The notes under the pieces: model-generated
The model's database searches: none
Seen by the model: the letters and a program-made list of their open reading frames with translations, nothing else
What the model was told of the DNA's origin: nothing
In this document: in pieces, positions 1-7,414 of the stretch
Numbering within the stretch: position 1 is the first letter of the stretch
Layout of the letters: each line of letters starts with the position of its first letter
Position numbers and translations under genes: made by a program
Assembly: GCA_002348465.1 (NCBI GenBank)
Contig: DEBI01000013.1
Span: forward strand, 678 to 17,354
Reading direction: 5' to 3'
From: Gemmatimonadales bacterium UBA2960
Lineage (GTDB): Bacteria > Gemmatimonadota > Gemmatimonadetes > Longimicrobiales > Gaopeijiaceae
Length of the DNA stretch: 16,677 bases

Positions 1-4
1 TTGA

Positions 5-30
5 AGACCTGATCGAGCTCGCTCAGGTCT
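5..30. repeat. Perfect 8-bp inverted repeat at left edge
   Basis: AGACCTGA (5-12) is followed after a 10-base loop by its exact reverse complement TCAGGTCT (23-30). The loop itself contains the palindrome CGAGCTCG. It lies about 140 bp beyond the stop of the FAD oxidoreductase gene, so it could be a terminator stem for that gene or for a gene beyond the left edge. No T tract follows on either visible side, so a standard intrinsic terminator is not shown. Function is not established. Confidence 0.4.
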
Positions 31-79
31 AGATACATCATGAAGATCCTATACGAAAAGCTATGAGGCCGAGGTTGGT

Positions 80-130
80 AGCGTGCGTGTCGGATGGTCC
101 CCGTGTAAATCGCACTTTCCATCGCACGCT
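80..130. repeat. Long-loop inverted repeat downstream of the FAD oxidoreductase gene
   Basis: AGCGTGCG (80-87) is exactly complementary to CGCACGCT (123-130), with a 35-base loop. A further CGCAC copy at 111-115 could pair with the same left arm (GTGCG, 83-87), giving two alternative hairpins. No gene is visible in 1-172. The segment may be an untranslated 3' region of the minus-strand transcript or part of an unrecognised structured RNA. It does not match any tRNA, tmRNA or SRP RNA pattern that I can recognise. Confidence 0.3.
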
Positions 131-172
131 GCTCAGAGTTCTTTTTCGCAGAGGCTGCATGTGATGATTTTT

Positions 173-1405
173 TCATAGCGTGATGCCGAAGCGCTCCGCT
201 ACCCGAACGCCACTGCGAACACCGTCCTCGTGGAACCCGAATCCCCAGTAGGCTCCGCAATAGTGTGTTCGGTTTAAGCCGCTGATTTCCGAGTGTCGTT
301 CTTGTACTTCGAAGCCTTTTCCCGTGTAGACGGGGTGTTCGTATGTCGCTCGGTATAGGATCGAGTCGGGATTAATCGAGTCGGTGGCATTAAGGGTCAC
401 ACAGTAGGTTTTTTCTGTATCAAGGCTCTGCAGGAGGTTCATGTTGTATGTGACGGTTGCAGGCCCAGAGGCATCGCCACTGACATGGTAATTCCATGAG
501 CCCCAAGCGTTCACACGCTTAGGAAGCAGGCTTGTGTCGGTGTGTAAAACGACGTCGTTTTTCTGATAGGGTAAGGAGCTGAGGAACTCCTGCTCCAGCG
601 GCGTCGCGTCGTCTATAGCGGATAGCGCTTGGTCCGAGTGGCACGCGAACACTACTTGATCGAACCTTTTTCCGTTGACCGAGACGTAGTCGTCATACCG
701 TGACACAGATGTCACAGGGGTGCCAGTTCGTATACGATCTCGGAAAGGGTGCACTAGAGGAGTCAGATACGATTTCGATCCCCCTGTGATTACTCGCCAT
801 TCCGGGCGGTCATCCACTGTCAGCATTCCGTGATTCTCGAAAAAGCTGACGAAGAATGCGGCGGGCATCTCCAAGACTTGATCGCGTGGAACCGACCAGA
901 GCGCCGATCCCATCGGTAAGAGGTAAAGTTCGGAAAGCCATGATGAGTAGCCACTGCGACTGACGTACTCACCGAGTGTCATTTGAGCTGCTTCGTTTCG
1001 GATCGCGCCCGCAGATTCACGATTGAAGCGGAGAATGTCGAGTAACATCCTGTGAAACGAAGGCCGTAGCAGGTTTCTCCGCTGGGCAAAGATCTGTCGC
1101 AAGGTCGAGCCGTTGTACTCTACCCCGTAACGATCGCACTTCACACTGAAGCTCATGTTTGATGGTTGAGTTGGGATACCCAAGCGCTCAATTAAGCTCG
1201 TGAACATTGGGTAGTTGCTCTCATTGTATACGATGAAACCGGTATCAATTTGCAGTAACCCCGCGTCGGAAGTCGGGATGTCGACGGTATGCACATGACC
1301 ACCGATTCGATCACGGGATTCGAATACAACGACCTCGTGATGAGGATGTAAAAGGTGAGCGGCTACGAGACCGGATACTCCGCTGCCTACGACTGCGATT
1401 CGCAC
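173..1405 (-). CDS. FAD-dependent oxidoreductase, flavin amine oxidase superfamily (COG2907-like)
   Basis: This 410-residue protein opens with a dinucleotide-binding Rossmann motif (G7-S-G-V-S-G12) and an acidic residue at the end of the second strand (about E29). A second glycine pair follows in RIGGHVHT, as in flavin amine oxidases and carotenoid-desaturase-like enzymes. Overall it resembles the predicted NAD/FAD-binding proteins of COG2907. From memory, these often lie beside cyclopropane-fatty-acid synthase and DUF1365 genes and are suspected to act on lipid chains. The substrate is unknown. The start is GTG at 1405, only one codon after the TGA of the upstream desaturase and in the same frame, with no visible ribosome binding site of its own. 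Translation probably depends on reinitiation or coupling. A joint role with the desaturase in fatty-acid modification is inference. No signal peptide, so cytoplasmic or peripheral to the membrane. Confidence 0.85.
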   Translation of the reverse strand: MRIAVVGSGVSGLVAAHLLHPHHEVVVFESRDRIGGHVHTVDIPTSDAGLLQIDTGFIVYNESNYPMFTSLIERLGIPTQPSNMSFSVKCDRYGVEYNGSTLRQIFAQRRNLLRPSFHRMLLDILRFNRESAGAIRNEAAQMTLGEYVSRSGYSSWLSELYLLPMGSALWSVPRDQVLEMPAAFFVSFFENHGMLTVDDRPEWRVITGGSKSYLTPLVHPFRDRIRTGTPVTSVSRYDDYVSVNGKRFDQVVFACHSDQALSAIDDATPLEQEFLSSLPYQKNDVVLHTDTSLLPKRVNAWGSWNYHVSGDASGPATVTYNMNLLQSLDTEKTYCVTLNATDSINPDSILYRATYEHPVYTGKGFEVQERHSEISGLNRTHYCGAYWGFGFHEDGVRSGVRVAERFGITL

Positions 1406-1408
1406 CGG

Positions 1409-2296
1409 TCAGGTTCGCTGCAGAAGGCGCTCAGGCGGTTGCCGTAGATCGCTGATTATTCGGAGCTTTTCCAGCATCTGCAATCCATAGTATGTAATGT
1501 CCACTTCCCACCAAAAGAAACCTTGGCGAGCCGCTCCGGGATATCTATGGTGGTTGTTATGCCAACCCTCGCCAAAGGTGAGAAGCGCCAGCAGGAGACT
1601 GTTACGGCTGTCATCACCGGTATCGTAGCGTTGGGTGCCCATCTGATGCGCGAGTGAGTTGATGAAACAGGTGCAGTGAAATAAAACCACGGTGCTGATG
1701 AAGAACCCCCAAACCAGTAGCTGCCAGCTACCTATCAAGAATAGGGTTACTGCAAGTAGAAACGGCACGAAGATGTCGAATCGGTCCAGAAAACGAAGCT
1801 CGGGGTACTTAGCTAAGTCACGCACGGCTTCAAAGTTGGTAGGGAAGTTGCCCGGCGCCGTGATCCACCCCATGTGAGCCCACCAGAAACCATGATGCCG
1901 GGGCGAGTGCACGTCATGCTCTGTATCGGAGTGACGATGATGATGCCGGTGGTGGGCGGCCCACCACAGAGGCCCACGCTGTGCCGAACTCGCTCCCAGT
2001 AGGGCGAATACGAATTGCGCCGGTCGTGATGTTTTGAACGACCGGTGTGAGAAGTAGCGATGGTAGAAGCCTGTTATTGCAAACATCCGAAGAGCGTAAA
2101 GGGATGCTGCGACAGCTATCGCTGACCAACTCCAGCCGACCCATATGACTCCGAGGCAAGCTGCGTGTACAGCGATGAAGGGTATGACCCGGAACCAGTC
2201 TACTACGGTTTTGTCCGTCATCTTGTTGTGGTCGACTGCCGAGGTGTCGAACCAAAGAACCAGTGGTTTCAGGACCTTAAGAAGTGATGCAAGCAT
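1409..2296 (-). CDS. Membrane acyl-CoA/acyl-lipid desaturase (delta-9 type)
   Basis: This 295-residue di-iron desaturase should insert a double bond into a fatty acyl chain using O2. All three histidine boxes of the family are visible: H79-x4-H84 (HRYFSH), H116-x2-H119-H120 within HHRHHHRHSD, and H246-x2-H249-H250 (WHNNHH). The last is the form typical of bacterial acyl-CoA delta-9 desaturases. Hydrophobic stretches around residues 37-75, 94-112 and 175-215 give the usual membrane hairpins, with the boxes facing the cytoplasm. Length is slightly short for the family. No fused cytochrome b5 domain is present, so electrons must come from a separate ferredoxin or flavoprotein. The ATG at 2296 lacks a clear Shine-Dalgarno sequence; a later ATG (M26) is possible but less likely. 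The gene ends three bases before the GTG of the FAD oxidoreductase. Confidence 0.93.
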   Translation of the reverse strand: MLASLLKVLKPLVLWFDTSAVDHNKMTDKTVVDWFRVIPFIAVHAACLGVIWVGWSWSAIAVAASLYALRMFAITGFYHRYFSHRSFKTSRPAQFVFALLGASSAQRGPLWWAAHHRHHHRHSDTEHDVHSPRHHGFWWAHMGWITAPGNFPTNFEAVRDLAKYPELRFLDRFDIFVPFLLAVTLFLIGSWQLLVWGFFISTVVLFHCTCFINSLAHQMGTQRYDTGDDSRNSLLLALLTFGEGWHNNHHRYPGAARQGFFWWEVDITYYGLQMLEKLRIISDLRQPPERLLQRT

Positions 2297-2345
2297 ACCG
2301 TGCGGAAACGGGAGTGTCAGTGTATCACATAAATTTATAGCAGAT

Positions 2346-2855
2346 CTATTGCAATATCATGATCATCCACTGAATGCCCCAGTATAAGAAGACGAAGAAC
2401 AGAAAAACCATCCCTACTTCATCCGGAGACTTCAGGAATTGCCATAGATTCTGAAGAGCGCGTCCTGTGAGCGTTGGGAGCTCATGGCTCCTATGTCGCA
2501 TCCGACGTTTTTGTCGCATAGGTCTGTCGTCTGCTTTTGCCTGATCTATGCTTGCGCTTCGTATAATTTGAGTCTGAGGATGCCGGCTTTCCGGGATTGG
2601 GGTCTCGTCCCATACAGCGATTACACGCGACAAGAGACCATGCGCCACGTGGGGCCCGTTATGCCCTAGCTCACGAGTGCAGACCGTTCGTGTGCGATCA
2701 AGTCTCGCACCGCATCGCTTGACGCCAACACCACGGATACGCTTGATGTGCGAGTATCGCTTTATGGACTCTGGCTGTTCCTCGACGGTGATTCTCAAAA
2801 GGCGACTCGGTACCTGAGGTGCGGTTGGACATTGAGAAACGGGGCCCGCTACCAC
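2346..2855 (-). CDS. Small Cys/His-motif protein with C-terminal membrane anchor, function unknown
   Basis: I do not recognise this gene with certainty. Up to 169 residues, it carries C-x10-C-x5-H-x3-H-x2-H at about residues 48-71 (including LGHNGPHVAHG), a plausible metal-binding knuckle. From memory, it resembles the C...GHxGPH motif of small zinc-ribbon-like proteins in actinobacteria and phages. A basic Arg/Lys stretch follows near residues 110-125, then a strongly hydrophobic helix at about 147-167 reaching almost to the end, so it looks tail-anchored with the Cys/His part in the cytoplasm. The start is uncertain: ATG at 2855 gives the longest form, and a TTG at L21 gives a shorter one; the sequence before the first Cys looks unconserved. 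It lies between msrQ (41 bp away) and the desaturase (49 bp away), on the same strand. Overlapping frames on both strands lower confidence. Confidence 0.55.
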   Translation of the reverse strand: MVAGPVSQCPTAPQVPSRLLRITVEEQPESIKRYSHIKRIRGVGVKRCGARLDRTRTVCTRELGHNGPHVAHGLLSRVIAVWDETPIPESRHPQTQIIRSASIDQAKADDRPMRQKRRMRHRSHELPTLTGRALQNLWQFLKSPDEVGMVFLFFVFLYWGIQWMIMILQ

Positions 2856-2896
2856 TTGATCGGGTAATGATGTTGATGCTTTGAATGCGGGGAAGG

Positions 2897-3541
2897 TTAT
2901 TCTGTGAAGCGCGTTCCCCTGCCTTGGTTGCTACTTCTCTGCAATTTAATACGTGCCGCTGCCCTCGACTGTAAAGCACGGAAGCCGAGGAGGCTCGCTA
3001 GTACTAGAGCAAAGAGTGAAGGCAGGCGCGTATCGGCCTTCACGAGCCAGAAGTAGTGCACGACGCCTAGGGTGCCGGCGAGGTAGGCTGCGCGGTGAAG
3101 GGTACTCCACTTCTTTCCTAGTTTGCGGATTGCCCATCGAGTTGAGGTGAGCGCCAACGGAAGCATTACCAAAAGAGCTGCCATGCCTGCGGTAATAAAT
3201 CTCCGCTCTAGGATGTCGGCCCACATGTAGCGGAAATCAAAGATGTTGTAGAAGGCAAACCAGATGACAAAATGAGCACTCGCGTAAAAGAATGCGAAGA
3301 GGCCGAGTGGTCTGCGCAGCTTAATTAAGAGATTCCATCCAGATATGCGTCGGATTGGAGTTATTGCTAATGAGGACAAGAGCAGCACCAGGGCGGTCAT
3401 GCCTGTCCACAGCGTCAACTTTTCCACGGGGTTTACACCCAGAGATCCTCTAAGGAGGCTAATTACTAAATGGACACCTGGAGACAGAGCACTTACCCAC
3501 AGGATCGTCTTGATCGCGAATAGGGCGCGCTTCTGTTTCAT
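2897..3541 (-). CDS. msrQ: MsrQ, haem-binding membrane subunit of the MsrPQ methionine sulfoxide reductase
   Basis: MsrQ (formerly YedZ) is an inner-membrane b-type cytochrome of the ferric-reductase-like fold that passes electrons, generally from quinol, to periplasmic MsrP. This 214-residue protein has about six hydrophobic segments (roughly 8-30, 42-61, 76-98, 114-133, 148-166 and 174-190). It has the early G-x-NPVE signature (residues 35-40) and histidines H90, H149 and H162. Their spacing matches the haem-ligand histidines reported for the E. coli protein as I remember them. The length is typical. It begins 35 bp after the msrP stop and must be co-transcribed with it. The start at ATG 3541 is followed by a basic N-terminus (MKQKR), as expected for a cytoplasmic N-terminus; the ribosome binding site is weak. 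Confidence 0.95.
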   Translation of the reverse strand: MKQKRALFAIKTILWVSALSPGVHLVISLLRGSLGVNPVEKLTLWTGMTALVLLLSSLAITPIRRISGWNLLIKLRRPLGLFAFFYASAHFVIWFAFYNIFDFRYMWADILERRFITAGMAALLVMLPLALTSTRWAIRKLGKKWSTLHRAAYLAGTLGVVHYFWLVKADTRLPSLFALVLASLLGFRALQSRAAARIKLQRSSNQGRGTRFTE

Positions 3542-3576
3542 GTTCTACCGTCCGACGCGTCTTGTCAGTGGCTCGA

Positions 3577-4530
3577 CTATTTCCAGCGCGCGAGGTCCAT
3601 TCCGGCATAGAGGTGCTGCACCTGATCCGTATAGCCGTTGAACATCATGGTGTCGAAGTCCTTCCGGAAGCCCGGTAGCCTAGTCTCCCGCGCCTGACTC
3701 CAGCGCGGGTGACTGACGTTTGGGTTCACGTTCGCGAAGAACCCATACTCGTGAGAGTTTTGTACCTGCCACGTGTTGATCGGCATCTCTTCCACAAATC
3801 TGATGCTCTGGATCGACTTAACCCCTTTGAATCCATATTTCCAAGGAACTACTAGACGGAGTGGGGCACCATTCTGGTTAGGAAGATCGGCTCCATATAA
3901 TCCGGTGGCGAGAATCGTTAGTGGATGCATTGCTTCGTCCATCCGCAGGCCTTCGATGTAGGGCCAGTCGAGGATCGGGAAGCGCTGGTGGGTCATCTCT
4001 TCGGGACGTACGATGGTTTTCATCTCGATGTACTTGGCCCCGGGTTGAGGCTCGACCTTGTTGATGAGTGCCGAGAGTGGGAATCCATACCAGGGGATGA
4101 CCATTGACCAAGCCTCTACGCAACGCAGGCGATAGACCCGATCCTCCATGGTGATACCAGAGAGCAAATCGTCTAGCTCGTATTCACCAGGTTTGTTGAC
4201 CATGCCACCGATCTCCACTTTCCAGGGCCGCGGCCGGAAGGCGCCGGAATTTTCCGCAGGGTCAGACTTTCTGGTACCAAACTCGTAGAAGTTGTTGTAG
4301 GTGGTGATCTCTTCGTAGGAGTTCAGTGGCTCATCCATCTCGGACGTCATGGAATCGAAGCGCGGGTGGAGTTCCTGGAGTGTTGTTTTTCCCTGGAGAG
4401 CTCGAGGGCCGAGAGCTGTGCCTAGGACCCCCGCGGCTGCTGCCTTCTTAACGAAGTGCCGTCGATTGAGGTAGGTGCGTTCCGGGGTGATCTCTGAAGA
4501 AGCGATATCGGGTTTGCGTCTGATGATCAT
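3577..4530 (-). CDS. msrP: MsrP, periplasmic molybdopterin methionine sulfoxide reductase
   Basis: MsrP (formerly YedY) is the catalytic subunit that reduces methionine sulfoxide in oxidised envelope proteins, using a mononuclear molybdopterin cofactor. The 317-residue product has a Tat signal: NRRHFVK at 22-28, then an Ala/Gly-rich hydrophobic stretch (29-45), consistent with export of the folded, cofactor-loaded enzyme. The sulfite-oxidase-type molybdopterin fold follows. Cys137 in YRLRCVEAWS is the molybdenum-ligating cysteine, and W-x-G-x-P (about 147-151) and the PWKYGFKGVKS segment (229-239) are family hallmarks. Length is normal. msrQ follows 35 bp downstream. A 123-bp gap separates it from the thioredoxin-like gene upstream, so it probably has its own promoter, though I could not pick out convincing -35/-10 boxes. 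Envelope oxidative or chlorine stress is the usual inducer in other bacteria; no operator is visible here. Confidence 0.96.
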   Translation of the reverse strand: MIIRRKPDIASSEITPERTYLNRRHFVKKAAAAGVLGTALGPRALQGKTTLQELHPRFDSMTSEMDEPLNSYEEITTYNNFYEFGTRKSDPAENSGAFRPRPWKVEIGGMVNKPGEYELDDLLSGITMEDRVYRLRCVEAWSMVIPWYGFPLSALINKVEPQPGAKYIEMKTIVRPEEMTHQRFPILDWPYIEGLRMDEAMHPLTILATGLYGADLPNQNGAPLRLVVPWKYGFKGVKSIQSIRFVEEMPINTWQVQNSHEYGFFANVNPNVSHPRWSQARETRLPGFRKDFDTMMFNGYTDQVQHLYAGMDLARWK

Positions 4531-4653
4531 GACGGTCTCAGGCTTGGGCTATTGTGCTGCGGTCGAAACGATTTATTGAAGCTAGTTACTGTGGTCGGAT
4601 TTTTTACCCGTATTCCTTGGTCGTGCGTTTGTTCCTAATAATCTGAAGTAAGC

Positions 4654-5298
4654 TCAGCTGCAGATCGTTGCTGCTCCACTTGCCGCAGCCTCCAGCATTT
4701 CCACGAAGATCTCTACTGTGTGGTATCCGCTATCTCGATCATACCACTCCATCTTCTGTGGATATATCTCTTGACTGGAAAAATCCTCTTCTAAAATCCA
4801 GTCCTTCAAGGCAGGTGGCCGTTCAATGAAACAACCGACTTCGTCAAAGTCTTCGTTTAGGAGGAGAATAGTGGGCGTCGAGGCTCGTCCGTCTAGTGTG
4901 CGATGGGACTCCATGATGCTGAGGCCGGTAGTTGGATCGACCACTCGCATTTCGAGTCCGTCCACCATGTCAACTAGCTGAGCTAGGTAGGGTATCGTGC
5001 TTACTGAGTCGGAGCATGAATCGACAGCCACGGCTAAAAGCCTCCAACTCCCGCCTACCGCTCTTGCTCGGGCAACGAGATGCGAGTCGATTTGCTCTGC
5101 TTTTTCGGTGTTGCCGATCCACAACTCGGCTCTCCGCTTTGCTGAGCTAAGAAACTCAGTGTAGGGGCGCCCCGACTCGTATATGTCTCTCAACTCATTG
5201 TCGAGTGTCGAGGGCGACCGGGATACATCACTACAAACTTCACTGGGTTGTTCCAGGATCCCCATAGACAGTAGAGCAGCGACAGCCAGAGATATCAT
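4654..5298 (-). CDS. Thioredoxin-fold family protein with a C-S-D-S active-site segment
   Basis: This protein matches, as I recall, a bacterial thioredoxin-family group in which the CxxC site is replaced by a (W)CSDS segment. Here the segment is AVDSCSDSV with Cys95, followed by the TIPYL helix. A later S-T-P142-T provides the cis-proline loop of the fold, and VGCFIERP adds Cys156. The second active-site cysteine is missing, and the Trp usually before Cys is Ser, so a classical dithiol oxidoreductase role is doubtful. I chose ATG at 5298 (214 residues). It leaves a 13-bp gap after the peptidase stop, has GAAGG 10 bases upstream, and opens with a hydrophobic stretch (MISLAVAALL) that may be a weak signal or anchor. 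The frame stays open to 5403, but that extension overlaps the peptidase gene and is not protein-like. Other cysteines are C22 and C213, near the C-terminus. Confidence 0.8.
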   Translation of the reverse strand: MISLAVAALLSMGILEQPSEVCSDVSRSPSTLDNELRDIYESGRPYTEFLSSAKRRAELWIGNTEKAEQIDSHLVARARAVGGSWRLLAVAVDSCSDSVSTIPYLAQLVDMVDGLEMRVVDPTTGLSIMESHRTLDGRASTPTILLLNEDFDEVGCFIERPPALKDWILEEDFSSQEIYPQKMEWYDRDSGYHTVEIFVEMLEAAASGAATICS

Positions 5299-5311
5299 GG
5301 TATGGATGCCT

Positions 5312-7414
5312 TCAAGAGCCGAGATGTTGTTTGAGTTTGCGATCGAAAAAAGACAACGTGGCTTCGAATGCTGAAACCCAGTTGCGGTGCAGGAGAAAGC
5401 CATGCACTTCGTCAGGGAAGATCAACTGCTCGTACTCGACACCACGGCGGGACAAGGCTTCGGCCAGATCGACCGTTTCAGAGAAAGGGACATTGCGATC
5501 GTCATCTCCGTGAATCAATAGGACCGGAGAGGTCCAGCCGTCCATGAAAGCCATCGGCGAGGAGGCATATGCGAGTTGGCTGAATTGAGGATAGTCTTTG
5601 GGGTCATAGGAAGGCCGAAAGCCATTCATGACGACGTTCCAGTCATGTACGCCATGGATGTCCACTCCTGCGGCAAAGAGGTTCGATGCCCTAGCAAGGC
5701 CGAGTGCGGTTAGGTAACCACCGTATGATCCGCCCCATAGGCCGATCCGGTCCGGGTCTACATCATCTCGTGATTGCAGGTAGAGTCCCGCTCCAACTAC
5801 GTCATTGAATTCACTGGCCCCCGTAGCTCCGTAGTTTTCTGCTTCCCGGAATTCCATTCCGTAGCCGATCCCGCTTCGATAGTTCACCGATAGGACTATG
5901 TATCCGGCATTCGCCAGAGCTTGGTTCATCGCGTAAGTGTTGTGGTAGTACCCGCGGTGATGAAAGCCAAGAAGCATTTGGCGGCGGGAGCCACCGTGAA
6001 AGAAGAGCACAGCTGGGAGTCTCTCTCCGGCTGGCGAGCTTGCTGGCATGAAGAGTTGACCGTTTATTTTCATCCCATCTGAGGCGCTGAAGGTCACCTC
6101 TCTTGGCTCGACCAAGTGGTCTTTGGGGAACGAGTCCGGGAGGTCTGGACTAACCCGATGACGTTGTCCGTCTATAAGCACGACCGTGTGAGCCGGCTCC
6201 CTACCCGAGGCCGCGTGAAACGCTACGGTACCGTCTCCGGTGATCACTGCCCCCCATTCGAGGCCCGTGCCTGGTGTCACCAATTGGGCTGATCCACCTG
6301 ATGCGTCGACACGCCATACATGTTTCCGGTCTACGTCGTTCTGGTTCGAATCGTAAATGACGGATCTGCCGTCCGGTCCAATCGAGGCGAATTGGACTTC
6401 GAAATCACCCGGAGTGAGAAGCGTTGTCGCTCCACCTGAGCTAGGGATGCTGTACAGATGCTTCCAGCCATCACCTTCCCAGGGGAAAACCAGGCGGTCA
6501 TCGGCGGTCCACCAGAGTTGGTTTGCGGCACTGATCCCACTGAATGCGCTTCCGACCCCTTCCGATGCCTTCCAGATCTCAATCCCAGTGCCAGTTTCAA
6601 CGTTAGCTACCCGAATCGAAAAGGGAAGCGCTTCACGGCGAGGGGAGAACATATGCACGACTCGCTCATTGGGCGTTCGAATGAAAGCAATCTGGCTCCC
6701 GTCTGGACTCCATGCGGGGGACGAGTCATTCCCTACACTCGGGTCGAGGTATGTGATGCGGTCGCCCTTGAGGTCTAGGACTCCGATAAAGGCGTGGTCA
6801 CCCCGGTTACTAACAAACGCCAGTTCTGATCCATCGGGTGACCAAGTTATGTCCCCAGCGTTACCACGGATCTTGGCGACTCTCTGCGGCTGAGTTTCAC
6901 CTTCGAGGGCAAGCAAGAAGATTTCACCACTCTGTGCGTACGCGATTTGTTTACCATTCGGAGATACTGTAAAAGAAGAAGCAGAAAAGAGATAGGTGTC
7001 GACACCTATATCAAAATATGACATCCATATTCCTCGCTCTTCCTCACTTGGCGAGAAGAGTGGATCTGGAACTTCACCCTGACGATTTGGTGCACCACCA
7101 CGCACCCAGAACAGTTTTGAACCGTCTGCTGAGAAGGTCAGCCCCGACAGCTCTTGTCCGTTGTCCCCGGTGTAATCTGTAAATGGACGCCCTTGCCACC
7201 TCGGACCTTCCGCGACCCATATATTCCGTTCACCCTCACGGTTCTCGATCCAGGCGATACGATCTCCAGTTGGGGAAGCTACTAATCCCGAAGCGAAGGA
7301 AAACGATAAGACTTCTTCTATTGAGAATGGGCTCTGCGCGGCGGCAGGGACCACCATTAGACTTAGAATTAATCCTACAGTAGGTGTGATTGTGGTCCAG
7401 CGGGTTGAGTTCAC
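5312..7414 (-). CDS. Secreted S9 (prolyl oligopeptidase family) serine peptidase
   Basis: This is a 700-residue serine peptidase of the dipeptidyl/acylaminoacyl peptidase type, cleaving short peptides. Order of parts: Sec signal peptide (about 1-27, ending VVPAAAQ); a beta-propeller with TolB-like repeats (WSPDGSELAF near 191, AWSPDGSQIAF near 234 and others); and an alpha/beta-hydrolase domain from about 440. Catalytic residues are Ser563 in GGSYGG, Asp639 in HGDDDRNV and His671 in DEVHGF, the standard order. I chose GTG at 7414. It starts directly with the signal peptide and overlaps the TGA of the aminotransferase-fold gene as GTGA, a translational-coupling arrangement. The frame continues upstream to 7621, but that part is a shadow of the neighbouring gene and would bury the signal peptide. 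It is probably periplasmic, degrading peptides. The specific substrate is unknown. Confidence 0.93.
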   Translation of the reverse strand: MNSTRWTTITPTVGLILSLMVVPAAAQSPFSIEEVLSFSFASGLVASPTGDRIAWIENREGERNIWVAEGPRWQGRPFTDYTGDNGQELSGLTFSADGSKLFWVRGGAPNRQGEVPDPLFSPSEEERGIWMSYFDIGVDTYLFSASSFTVSPNGKQIAYAQSGEIFLLALEGETQPQRVAKIRGNAGDITWSPDGSELAFVSNRGDHAFIGVLDLKGDRITYLDPSVGNDSSPAWSPDGSQIAFIRTPNERVVHMFSPRREALPFSIRVANVETGTGIEIWKASEGVGSAFSGISAANQLWWTADDRLVFPWEGDGWKHLYSIPSSGGATTLLTPGDFEVQFASIGPDGRSVIYDSNQNDVDRKHVWRVDASGGSAQLVTPGTGLEWGAVITGDGTVAFHAASGREPAHTVVLIDGQRHRVSPDLPDSFPKDHLVEPREVTFSASDGMKINGQLFMPASSPAGERLPAVLFFHGGSRRQMLLGFHHRGYYHNTYAMNQALANAGYIVLSVNYRSGIGYGMEFREAENYGATGASEFNDVVGAGLYLQSRDDVDPDRIGLWGGSYGGYLTALGLARASNLFAAGVDIHGVHDWNVVMNGFRPSYDPKDYPQFSQLAYASSPMAFMDGWTSPVLLIHGDDDRNVPFSETVDLAEALSRRGVEYEQLIFPDEVHGFLLHRNWVSAFEATLSFFDRKLKQHLGS

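Noticed and set aside
173..1405. Phytoene desaturase / carotenoid pathway assignment
   Set aside because: The protein is shorter than typical phytoene desaturases, and no carotenoid genes are adjacent; the COG2907-like match is better.
2698..2979. 93-residue minus-strand frame between msrQ and the Cys/His protein
   Set aside because: It overlaps both the end of msrQ and the N-terminal part of the Cys/His frame and has no membrane or motif signal. The Cys/His frame is more protein-like, though this region remains the least certain in the window.
5299..5403. Longer N-terminus for the thioredoxin-fold protein starting at 5403
   Set aside because: It overlaps the end of the peptidase gene by 92 bp and precedes a start with a ribosome binding site and hydrophobic N-terminus at 5298.
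6357..6893. 178-residue plus-strand frame inside the S9 peptidase gene
   Set aside because: It is antisense to the beta-propeller coding region and has no recognisable motif.
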